Source: Paralvinella palmiformis
Lineage: Eukaryota; Annelida; Polychaeta; Terebellida; Alvinellidae
Direction of reading: 5' to 3'
NCBI GenBank assembly: GCA_025642065.1
Contig: JAODUP010000057.1
Coordinates: forward strand, 124,001 to 188,000
DNA length: 64,000 nt
The position numbers and the translations under genes are program-made. Below the pieces are notes generated by a model. That model was not told the DNA's origin. It saw only the letters and a list, made by a program, of their open reading frames with translations, and ran no database searches. Of the stretch, positions 20,111-33,700 are shown one piece after another (positions within the stretch are counted from its first letter, which is position 1; the number at the start of each line of letters is the position of its first letter).

Positions 20111-23100
20111 ATAGAGTGAGAGAGAGCATAATTAAATGGCTCATCAATCAATTTATCAGAAGGTAATAAATAATACATAATGTGTCAGTGTATAAGTATT
20201 CTTACCTTGTAGATGATGTCCCTGTTGCAGCTGATTCAGCTGATAGGGGCCATGCTGCTGTGGTGCTCCTGGGGCAGCAGTAAGAGCACCCTGCTGCATC
20301 TGGGGATTCACTCCTGGATTGTTCTGGTGCATGTTGTGTTGCTGTGCTGGTTGTTGCTGCATCACCCCCAGCTGTGGATGTTGGTGGTGATGAGAATGTG
20401 TCACAGTGTATATGGCCTGCTGAGGCGCAGCACTAGTATTATAAGACATGTGAGGCTGTATGCTGTATGGCTGGCTGTACTGCATTGATGGATAAATGTT
20501 CTGTGGCGATGTAGGTGTGTGAGGTGACGGCTGCAGCGGTGGATGGCCTGGTCCACCCTGTTGTGGATTGTGCTGACCACCGTGCTGATACACTATATGC
20601 TGGGGTTGTGGTGTTGCCGAGTTTGGTTGGTGATGACCTTGCTGCTGTAATGGCAGATGATTAGCTGGGTTGTGCTGAGGCACAGGACTAGGATTGTGAT
20701 GACCTACTGAGGTGGCACCTTGAGAGATGTGATTTGTTTGAGAATGTGGTGGTGTGGCATGGTGATGCGGTGCCATATGTGATGGCACTGAATGTGACTG
20801 TGGTGCCTGCTGACTGCTCCCTGCTGCACCAGCACCGGATGGTGGACCACTCATATATGAAGGGACAGTATTCATATTGTGGTGGACTGAGGAAAGATAA
20901 TGATAAAAAATACATAAACAACTGGATGAACACTTCTACATTTGCTGTTTTTGTGCACGATCTTTTCTTCCAAACACATTCTAGAAAATACATTATATTT
21001 TGTGAACTGTTACTAAAATGTGATAAACGATGATTGTCAATACTTGGACCAATAACGATATCCACATTATATTTAATATGAACCAAAATTAATAAAGTGT
21101 CTATTTAAAATTTCATAAAATCATGTCAGTGTAAGCATCACTGTACTTGATCCATCCAGCAAGTCATATTACCACTCCAGTAATGATAACCAACCCACAT
21201 TACAGGAGGACATGACTTGAATCAAGTGATTCGGCTGGGGGAGACTAAGTTTTACAAAAGACATGCATTTGGGAGGATTAATATGTACCCATCATATTCA
21301 CCTGATAAGATAACTGTTATATAATAAATTCAATATTCTAAATCAATTTATTTTATTATTAAAAATTTCATTATAATAAAAGATAATGATTAAATATAAA
21401 GCTTACCGAACACAGGAGGCTGTCCCTGTGGAAAGGTGATCTGTTCAGTTGGTGTGGTTGCTCCATGCATAACCTGCTGTGTTACCATTCTCATGTTATG
21501 TGCAAGAGGTACAACACCCTTGTGGATTGAAATAAAAACAACAGTAGCGAAATATACAAACAGATACAATAAATAAGGTGAAGAATCACTATTCTGTAGT
21601 AACTTTGGAAGAAAAATAAACGACTGAGGCTATAGACCGACTACTATTCATGGTTCAGTAACCTAAAATGGTTTACAAATTATATTAAAGACTTATATAA
21701 AAAGGTAGTTCAGGCTTGACAACAGTGTCTTATTAATTAAAAGGTAGTCTCTAGCTGACAATAACTCAAGTTTTCACAGCAGGAAATGGCATTTTTACTT
21801 ATTTATTCACAATATATTTATACAGGATTACCGACGTGTTTCATATATAATGGTTTTCCTGTTTATTGAGTGGTTGTTCATGCCTCCTTTTCCACCATTC
21901 ACAGGGGAGCAGTACAGAAAAGATGGAGCGGAATAATGTCCTAAACGAGGACCCAGATAAGAAGTCATGGTCATAATATACTATACCTGTGTGAATACCT
22001 GTGACATAGCAGCCCCTTGTGCTGTAGGCGCCATTTGTAAATTAAATGGCTGTACGGAGTACTGTGGATTTGGTGTCTGTAGTAGTGGTTGGCCAGTTGC
22101 TGCAGCAGCCTGGGCTGATACTGTAGCTGTAATCGGGAAATTTATTTCTAATTCATTTGGATTTCACAGATGATAAAAACAACACTTTCTCCTGATTTTC
22201 TTCACTTATTCGGTTTGCCTCCCAATTACAAACAAAAAGTTGGCAATCAGTATTATCGCATTTTGTATGTTTAGTACAGAACTGCAGTTAAAATTTCTGA
22301 CCAGTAAATAATTTACAGGTCAAAATAAAATAGGCCAGTGCATAACTAGTATGTTCAGCAGTTTGAACACCCACAAACTTCCTTTCATTCATTATACTCT
22401 TCATTATGAATAATAACTAAACTTTACAAATAAAAAATGCGAGTAACAGAGAAAATTACATATTCACTAAAATACATTCTTTGATGTTACTAAGACAAGC
22501 AAATGAATTTAATTTATGTCAACAGAATACATCACAACAACGTAAACTTTCTGCTGCTAAAGTCTCCACTGATTGGCGAATTAAACGTGAAATGGTAATC
22601 AATGAAAAGATCTATTTTACTGTTACTGAACAAATAGCCAACCTTTCTTAGCAGGAGCCATACGTGCTGCCTGTGGATTCGGCATCATCTGTCCCGGAGC
22701 GGGGTTGGTCATTATATAAGGTACTGCTGGATAGACAGGTGCTTGCACAATGACAGGAGATTGTGTGGCTCCACGTGGAGGAGTTGGTACTGGCACAGGC
22801 TGGCGCTAGAGTATTAACCAGGTCATGAATGACAAATATTGATGCTGTCACAATGATTACTGAGAACATAAACATTTCAAAACAACATACTTCACTGGAG
22901 GCATTATAAGGAAAACTCACATAGGTCTTAGCTGCTGCAGGGATAAATTCCTTGGCATTTGGATTCAAGGTCGAATTGGTCTTATCTTTCCTGCAAGAAA
23001 TGACAAAACGAAACTGTGAGCTGCGACAGTGACAAAATGACAAGCAACTTATAACTGGCTTGAACCTGATGGAACATAAAATAAGCCCCCAAAAACTTAC

Positions 23101-26100
23101 GCTTCCTCCTCAGTCTCCCGTTTTCCTTCTTCCTTCTTTTCAATGGGTACAGCTCCAGCTGCTGATGCCACAGCCGTGGTGATGGATTTGTTTTGTGGGA
23201 CAGCTGTCGTTATCACTGGGGTGGGCTGTACGTGTGCCGCAGGCGCAGACATCTGTGGCTGCTGCTGTTGATGGTGATGATCAGGCTGTTGTGCAGCATT
23301 CTGGTGAGATGATGGCGGCAATGACGAGGACGACGATGAGGGTAGTGGTGGTTGCTGAGAATGATTAGCAGCCGTCTGCATCGCAGGTTGCTGAACTGGT
23401 GGTGGCTGAGGCTTCCTATCACCAGATTCTTTTGGTTCATTGTCTATCAGCTGTAAACGCATAACATACTGTGCTATTTCCTTGTAAATAACTGATACCA
23501 ATCAAACAATTATTAACATGAATCACCAGAAGTATCTCATATCCCATTCTACCAATTATAAACTTACATTAAATTTGTTGCTGAAGTCCTTTAGTGCTAG
23601 TAGTTTATCCTGTTCTGGAAGTAGAATAATAAAAATTGGAAATTTTACAAATATCGAGGATTAAATAAAGACAAACGAAGAAGACACAATTAAACCAATC
23701 ATGGGATAAGAAAAACAATACCAGAAACACATTGTCAAAAAGAACCCCACTAAACAAAATAAAGAGTAAATGAAATATTCCTTTATCCGAGGATTCTAAT
23801 AAAACAAACCAGTTTATGATGAGAAATTATTAAACTGCTGTCCAAGCAAAGAGTTATCTTCTAATTATGTTTAGAGTCCTGTATAATGTGTGTATGTCAT
23901 TAAGTTCACAAGAATACTGCAATTAAACAATGTTTGTAGAGGACTTATAAAAAGTAATTAGGATGTCACTGTTTCTTAAACTAGACAGGTCACAAATCAG
24001 CAGATGTGTATAATATACTGTTACATTATAAAGAAACCAATCATTTTATCAACATAGACCAATACAAGTCTTTTGTGCAATAACATTACAATAATTGGGA
24101 TGCCATCATTTCCAAAACAAAATAATCTAGAAGTTTCTCCTCTAGTGTCTAGAATAAAATATATAGCACAATTAATTATACATCCTACTAAAGGTACAAC
24201 ATTATAAATTTATATTATAATAATAATAGTATTTTATATAACGTTTTATTCAACTTGAATTGCTCCAAGACATTTTACATTTAAAACATATTCTGAGCAC
24301 ATATAGCTCAAATACATTTCATACATGATAAACTGGTTTAAATATTATAAATACTAGACTAATTCAAGATGTTTAGCATAAAAAAGATCACTTTTTATCG
24401 ATTTAAAAATAACTAATGAAGCTAAAACTCCACACATTAACCATTTACAGGTTATCACCTATGACACAGCAAACTTAAGAGATAACACAAGTCCAGGAGT
24501 AATTCATACTTTTAATCCACTAGATTGGAGCTATCTGGACAGACTTTAAACATGTTAATGGTATCATAGTACTGAAGAACTGATTTTGAAGGTGCCAAAA
24601 TATGTTTTTAATGTAGATTTACATGACTTATATCAATATGAAACCACATTTATTAATACATAATTAGTGTAGCTATTAAAAGAAGTAGTTTCCTAAATTA
24701 GAAACAATATGCGATACTGTATGAGACTGAATGTGACAAATACATCTGTTACAACAGATATGACAACTTTGTGGCCAAGATTTAAGCCTACAATCTCATC
24801 TAGCCTATGTGGGGGAGCTCCCCATAGGTTTTAAAAATGTGGGGGATTTTAATGTAACATGGGCACTTGGCATGAAAACCATTTAAGGGTAAAAACGCAT
24901 ACCAGCTGGAATATTTGAACTGAAAATGATGACATTTGCATCCTATTTGAAGTATTTATACACATAGTTTTACAGTGTAAGCACAATTAAAAGTATGCAT
25001 ATCACTTATATCTGTAACATGAAAAAACAAGACCACAGAAATGCTTTAAAATGTTATTGATGAGACTCGTTTTTATATATTCTACGGGCTTTCTTCTTCC
25101 ATATATTTACAGCTAACTCATAGTCAAAGTAAGCCACAAAACATTTTGATGTTTTAATTTTCATCAACGCATTGAGGAATTGTTTTCTTGTGCTGGTTCA
25201 GGTGAAGACCACCATTACCAGATACCAGCCACTTATCAATATGCCTGGAAGATATTATCTGGGTAGTGGGCCATCACATGCAATAAGCATCAAATCATGT
25301 AGATTTTCCTGGCCAAGGGAGTTCCTCAGCAAAGTTTTAACACTATTCATAGAGGAGAACTGGCTCTCACACTCAGCAGTAGATGGACAGAGAATCAAGG
25401 TAGAAACACAATTATTAAGTTACCAAAAACTCCATATAATTCCCTTAGTAAAGTATGATTACAGTTAATATAATACATGAAATCCATATTTATATCATAA
25501 TATTAACATAAAATGCGCAAAAAAAAAACAGTGATCAAACAAATATACAGGAGAGGGACAGAAATCCCCCATATATACAAGACCATGTGCTTTTATTTAT
25601 TGTAAACAAAGATAACTGGCAAATCAGGAGAGTGTATTTGAGTCACAGGACCATCATAATGCAAAAATGGACGTTTAACAGCCAAGATCACCAGCCCACC
25701 AAAATCTCTCCCATCCTTTAAGCCTGGTTCTTATATTCAGTAAATATTTATAAATATGACATTTGAAATGGCTACAGCAGTAGATTTTGGCATTATTTCA
25801 GATCAGAAAACTATCGGATGATAAATATTTGGAGTTTACCATGACCCATTTTCTGCTGATAATGCCATACCAGTGGCATGGCTTTATTAAAGCTAATGTG
25901 ATGGGCATATCCCTAATGAGCACAACACTTACAATAATGCATCACAGGATTTTATTCTGTGCCATGTGATGCCCAGGGATTTTTTTATTTTATGCCATAC
26001 ATTAAAATATCCTAGAAGCAACACTGATCCCTCTACACGGGACTTAGCACTGCCTAGGAACCTTTCACACAAAATATAATACTGACGGGAGACTGTTGTG

Positions 26101-27717
26101 AATATTGTGATATAACACACACACACTTCAAATATAATCCCAAATTAATAGAGGCTACCAGACTTTCCCTGAGTTTTCAAGATTTATGGGCTTGCTACAA
26201 ACAAAATTTTAAAAATACAGTAATAAATAGTTTTTTCTCTTGAAAACTTGGCACTCATTCTAGCCATAAAGGTTTTTGGACTAAACAGTAAATGTAGGGA
26301 TCAGTAGGCCCTCACACTCCCGCCAAATTCAATTCTGACACTAGTGCAGACACACGCTGTTAAATAAAAAGCATCTCACCTTTTATGGTCAATTTCTTCT
26401 GTTCAGGAGGCTTGCCTCTTTCCTGTCTCTCTGTTAATCTTTTCTCTTCTTTATCTAAAAACATATCAGGTTTGTGATAGATTCATGACAATTCTATTAG
26501 AATCTATAATAAAATTAGCCCTTTCAGCAGTTTCCAATTCTTCTACTTGTTCAAACGGTACTGCTGACCACCATTTTCCAACTTATCTGGTGCTCTGCCT
26601 ATCGGGCTTTGTTAAGCAGTTATGTCAAGTAGACGACCACACATGCAACGCGTTAAATGTGGTATTTCAAATTAGGCTACCAGGATATCAGATTCCCTGG
26701 ACTCATTTACCATACATAATCACTGTGATGCTGATATCATTTTATGGACCTTTGACGAGTGGTTTCTACGAAATGTTATCTTGGTAGTTATTGTTAAATC
26801 CCAGTGACAGTATCCAACAAAACTGTGTTACAACCTTCCTGTATGAAGCGTGGGTTCCAGGTAGTACTACACAAAATAAGCCAATTCTCATTCTTAAACA
26901 TATAGTACTGAATACAAACTATTTAGAAGAAATGTAGTAACTAAGAAAGAAATTATTTTCTAAAGAATCCATAAGTTCAATGCAAACAATTCACAGACTA
27001 GCACAATCATAACCCATAATAAAAACTGTTAGATACAAGATTGTGTAAATATGTCCTGATGCTAACATACTTTTGTTTTCGGCATCATCACCAGTCAGAA
27101 CTGGCGTAGTAACAGACACTTGTACCGGCGTGGTCTGACCAGTCACTCTCTGCGACGAGGTCTGTGGCTGTCTAGCTCCACCCGACACAGGCAGGTTTCT
27201 AACGGGCGATGGCTGCTGATGAGGTGAAGGCGACTGATTATGAGGCGATTGCGAACCACTAGGTAAGGTCTGTCCAGATTTGTGCGGTACTCGCCCGTGA
27301 ATTTTTCTTAGATGTGGCGGCAGGTATCTAGAGAAGAAAAACAAACGTAAATAATTTAGACCATCAGCCAGAATAGAATATTTACAGAGTGTAAATGGCC
27401 AAAAATACACAGTACTGAATTGCTGACAATTGTCCACTCGAGAATAAAGATAAATAATAAGTACCCAGTTACTAACTTTGCACCATTATTATTTGCCTCT
27501 CCTGGCCTGTGCACAGCACTAAATAACATTTCTTCATCTGCCCCATCACCATTCTCTAAAGCAACTCTTTTGTTGTATTCCTCAGATTTCTCAATTTCTT
27601 GAGCAAGGCGTGCTGCTTGGGCTTCACGCTCACGATATTCTTTTGTGTCTTTCTTTACCAAAGGAGTTCTAAACAATTAGGACGATAACAGATACAGGCG
27701 AGTTATATATATAAAAT

Positions 27718-27749
<32 letters not shown>

Positions 27750-30700
27750 GATACTGTACATTAAAAGAGATTATCTTAACTTAGTTGCACATTAAATCTG
27801 CATTGGCTGTGTGTAAACAAATCTGTTTGCACTCAGCAGCTATACATAAAAAAAATTGAATTTAAAAACTGGTTCCATGTGCATGCTCCTTGTGCAGTTA
27901 ATTAATGATCATTCATAAAATTTATATTCATGTGGGTTACAAAATAAAAAAAATATTTCAAGAGTGATACAAATTCTTATAATATATAATACAATATACA
28001 ATAGCTGTTCCAGACAGATTAGTGCTTAGAAGGTTAATACAGTAATGTAATATCATTTGTCAGTGGTCTGTTAGGTAATTTAGTTCACATGTTAACAATT
28101 AATATTATGGTTCAAAATCAATTATTCATCACAAAATATACAAATTCTTTTCTTAATTAAGTTGCAAGCACTCTTTGTGGACAAAAGTTCCATATGTGAT
28201 TATCAGCGACCTTTCCTTCACCAATAAAATGTACATATACATCATAAATATCTGACACTATTTTTGGAATGGATGACAATTCTATGGCAGGAGTATTAAC
28301 AAAACCATGACCAATGCTAGTTTTTTTTATACTAATAAAAATTAAGCATCCATTCAATGAATTAATTAGAAAAGTCCAATACAAAACTTGAATTAAATTG
28401 GACAAATTATATGAACGAGTAAAGAATAACACCAAAGCTTATCAACAAAACACAAACACATGTTGGGTGATTGTGGAATATTAAATGGCTTTAAATTTAG
28501 GTTTGGGATTAAGCACATTCCACAAAATAAGTAGCTTAATCACTAAACTTCAGCTCTTAACTTATTCAGAAAAAATGTAGCAGTTTAATTGACCAGCACG
28601 CATTAATTAGAATATTTATCATGTTTAATAGCAATTATATATAAACATGCAAAAATACATCGAATAATCCATATTTTGAGTTATCTATCAAATACACACC
28701 AATGTACATTATGTAATGGACATATGCACTGTGCATACTGTATATTTGATTATGAAATATACAATATTTATGGGGAGATCATATGCCTGTGTAAGTGGCT
28801 CCGACATAGGAATGTTACTGGGCATGTGTATTCTCATACCACAACATTAATGTTCCATTTATATCAGCATGCCATTCTGTGGTTCTCCCATCACAAGTTT
28901 ATAAACTTCTTAAAGGGAATCTCTCTTTATTATCCAAGCTGACAGAGAACATGCACAGATATCACATTCTTTAGCTATCTAAACCTTCATTCTAACATAC
29001 TCAATTCACTTCACTGAATGGTTGTAGCTTAATATAAAAAAATTCTTGGTTTGTTCCTCTTAGCTAAATGCCAGTTATGACAACTGGAGGCAGCACTGAA
29101 TAGTATGTAACAAATTTTATTTCATGATACCTGTTATACCTAGCAAATTGACAGTTGGCTTAAAATAATGTGCTTTTACCCTATTTAACAATGGAATAAA
29201 AGATCAATACACACAAAATAAATAAAAATACCATTTTTAAATAAACACAACAGGTGGCTTCATAGGTTTAATAACTTACGTGTATTGCGATAAATTAGGA
29301 TCATAACTAGATTTTATATCAAATTTATCTGCATTTGTATTGAACATCTCTTCTGCATCCCAGCCGTTCTGAAATAACACAACAAAAATGCACATTACCA
29401 GATACGAAATGAATAAGCAGACAGATAAATAAATGTTAAATATAGTTTCATATTTAAAACCATTGTAAAGATGATGATGATGATTGATGTTTTACAGCCA
29501 CTTATGTGCACATGGTAGGCTAAATGGGCCGAGCGACGTGCCAATGGTAATGAAGTGAAGTCAAAGATGAAATACCCTTCAGATATGCCCACGCCGAGAT
29601 TCGAACACGGGTGGTAGTGACCTGTGGTCCAGCATTCTGAAGTATGTTTATATTATTATAATTAGCCTGTACTCAAATCAGTTCTCTTGTGGCCAGTGCC
29701 CTTCTCAAATAATTCTAATAACACTGACTTTTATTGGCATTATTAGTGACGGATCACTTTGAGCTGGCCACCATATGGCTAATCATGTACAGCAGAATAT
29801 GGATGCATGCGCAGTGTTTGCACACAAAGAATGGCGACATTACCCTGATAATTGAGCACAATTAGGCCGAGACATACACATGTTGATGACATCAGTACAC
29901 GACCCCTTTCTGCAGAAATTGCTCAATGAAAATGGTCAGAATGGAATATTCACGAGGATGCCTTATATGGCACACAATTGCTACTTATTGTAATTACTTT
30001 AGTGCTTAATAAAATCTGTTTTAATATACTTAATATATATAAAATAGTTAGAATTTATCATATCTAGAGTTTTAATAAGGAATGATATATTTTGAAGTAG
30101 TCAGTAAATTTACCCCAAAAAATGCAAAATGATAACTACTTGTTTGATGAAATTACAGTTGTTATTTACAAACATCACCAATTATATATATATATACACA
30201 TACACACAACATGTATATATAATAGGTAGTAATATAGGGTTTTAAAATGGTAGTGTGCTGTTCACTACACAGCAGTTATTTACATGCTGACAGTGGACCA
30301 ACTTGTTCCATCATGTCCAGATCTGACTTGACTTATTCACATGAAAATGTAGTAAAGCACAAGTTCACCTACTCATTGTATACAGATATTGTGACTATCC
30401 ATGATTTAAAAAAATAGGGAAGGACAGAAAATTTCAAACCACAGTTTACCCAGAAGTAAATAAAATAAATAATGTGAACCACAGCAAACAAACAATAGCA
30501 CACGAAGCTAAAGTATATAGTATATGAAACTAAAGCACAACAAGTGGATGCACTATTCATAATGGCTCCATGGAGAACACTGATTGCTGCTCAAAACAGT
30601 ACGCACTTTTACATATCTTGTCATTCTAGCAAATACATATCAAAACTATGATATACATACTACATGATTTAACATGGTTCCCACAGCCAATGAAATGTTA

Positions 30701-33700
30701 CTTTCCAGGACATTTCCAAGACAAAATTTCCATTTTCCAGGACAAACTATGCAAGATTTAAAGGTAATAAATCAAGATATGTGCGAAAAAGGCTTTAGTT
30801 TATTTAAATATTAACATGGAATATAAAAACTATGTACTGGTACTATTTTTCTTCTATAATAAGTTTTCTTCTGCAGGCATACTATTTATTAACAGACTTT
30901 TTTGTTCTAAGTGGACTTTTTTACAGGTAATATTTGTTCCAGGACATTGCCTGATATTGTAAAATTTAAGGACATTTCCAGGACCTGGAATATTAATTTG
31001 TTATTTTCCAGGTTTTCTAAGATCAGTGGGAACCCTGTTTAACACAAAACAGGTATTTTTTCTGGGAGCCAGTGTATCTAATTTTTTAACCTGATGGCAC
31101 TGAGGATTTTGTGTAAGCCTCAGAAAATGGCTTAGCAAGTCAAATTGGAATAGTAGCCAGTCAAGATGGTAAATTGTCTGCAAATTCTTTAAAAAGGTTA
31201 GGATGATTAGCTGAAAGTTGACAAGTGCAGATAAAACATTTTTGTAGAGGATTTCTTTAAACCTTACAGCTGAAGTGGTGCCCTTTTCTAAACTCTCCAG
31301 TGGAGCATCTTGTCCTTCCGCCTCCCATGGCTGGAGTTCTTTTTCTACGGCAGCACCATTATTACATTTGGTCAAGGATAATTCAGCAGAACTCTCTGTA
31401 AGGTAATAATCTGTAACATTTTAGCAGACCAAACACATGGCAAACGCAATGTCAGTTTTCAACACTGATAAAAATTATAATAATAAAACTCCAAAAAGCA
31501 AGATTAACCATGACCTTATGAAAGCGTCAGAAACACAACTTGAACTAAGCAAACTAACGAAACATTTTACCAACCTTTGTTAGCATAATCTAGGTCTACA
31601 GCAGCGGCAGTAATCTGAACTACATCTCCTAAGTTGAACACCAGTGAGTTAATCAACATGTCTCTGCTAGGTATTGCATCTTGCGGTGATGATGGATCAA
31701 TTTTGTGAGCCATCTCAAGCACCACACTACCCTGTAAAGGGTGTAACACGGCATTTAATAAATATGTCGAGATTAAAAAATGATTAGCTAAAATAGTTCA
31801 TGAAATCTCTGAAATACTAGATAAAAATTTCATTAACTGGTTACTACTACTCACTGTAGGCGACATGGTTTTGAATATTCCTTCATATAGGCCACTGTTT
31901 CGTACTTGTACCTGAACATTACATCCCTGAAAAAGAAACCATTTTAAGTATAAACGCACAGACTGTGTCACCAGAGTTCACATTTCAAGGTCATACCAAA
32001 TTGAGACTACGTCATACCCCAGTTCACCTGAGCATATAATTAACTGCTGTCTTAACAATTAATTAATCATGATGCATATACTGAAAATAATAATTCCAAA
32101 CTGTTTTATACAACAGTTTTTCTAATTTTAAATATAGTAAAAATATCCTCCATAAATCAAACAAACATTTTTCTAAACCATCTATATTATGGAATGTTAG
32201 TTTCCCAAGTTCAAATAAATATATAAAGTGTTACTTACCACAAGAAGTAATGTAGAATGAACTAATCTAGGATTTGTGTAGATACCTTCACTCTGAAAGA
32301 TTTAATAATTAACTACACAATAACAGAAAATGGAAATATCAACAAACCACATCATCGTCAAGTTATGTTCATATAATACTTATCAGCAATTGACATTTGA
32401 TTGACATTCTTTAAGATTATAACATCTTGCTTACCACAAAAGGCTTGTCAAATGGCCGGCCTCGTCTGAAAAATAATAAAGGTTTGAAAAGCCAATTGTT
32501 AACATATGACAACTCCTACATACGTGGGAAAATTACTCTGCTCTATAGAGACTGGGACCTTGATCCAGTAGGGGCTGTTTGTTTCAAGATCTCTCATTAC
32601 AACAACTAATAATTTTGGTCTCAAATTAATCCAAGAAAGAATCACTCAGATGTTTTATTCATGAATTGCAATTATCTAATCCAACACCTTTTCACCTGCC
32701 ATTAAAAATATAATTTAAATGTCAAAAATGCATGAAAAACGTAATAGATCAAGAACCACAGAGAATCCATTGTTAATCACTGAATTGCACAGAATAAGGT
32801 CACATCATGTCCTTTCCCTAATAAACTTCCAACATTTAGTGTGTATCATACATTCACGGCACACATCCCAGGCTTTAGAAGACAGAAGTAATGATGACTG
32901 AGATCAACTGAAGCAGCAGGACCATCAGCTTATTTCAAATACTGGATTTATTAACAAAATCACACAAAAATCTGCCTCTTGAAATAATATTTACACCTTT
33001 CAATGGAAATTCTTCATATCCAGAACTGTAGAATATCTATCAGGTAAGCACAGATCAGCCAATAATCCTGGCGTCTGGACTTCCAAATGCCACTCACAAA
33101 AGTAATGACATAATCATTTACAAATGTAGTCATGTTCACTCAAGAAAAGTTTAAGTTGTCTGTACAGTCTCAGTACTAGTTACCCAATTGTTTTGGCAAC
33201 TGAGCTATCTCATGAAATATCCCTCAAACAGAGGTGTGAATTTAATTTTAACCCACAGCTGTAGCAGTTTCCAGAACAGTGTTCTAGCTACTGTGTTAAG
33301 GGAAATATTTTAGAAGTATATATTAATCTAATCCATATAAATTCGAACAAGTTGTTTTTATGGATGCACAGACAGGTATTCGGGTCTATTCCAGCATATG
33401 CAATATAATAAAACACCTGATTACTAGAGATTATTTCAACATGCTTTTAAGCCGTCATTTTTGGTTGTATGAACACTTGATTCTAAGGCATATGTGCACC
33501 TTCATTGTAGCTTCAAATTTATCATAACTCAACAGTTAAAGCACTGTGCTAAATGGGCTGAGCAACATTCAAAAGCAATGTGAAAGATGAAACACATCCA
33601 TATCAATATCTGAACTCGGGTGGTTGAGATATGTGACCAACTGCATAACCAGTTAGACTGTGGAAGCACCCCCGATGATGGGGAAGGATACGAGGAGAGG

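Noticed and set aside
20213..20488. Plus-strand ORFs opposite the ATXN2 Q/H-rich exon
   Set aside because: Shadow frames of the low-complexity coding exon 17 of ATXN2.
31001..31375. 124-codon minus-strand ORF
   Set aside because: Only its first part is ATXN2 exon 6 (31395-31268). The remainder reads through the GTAAGG donor into intron and into the M1 miniature element.
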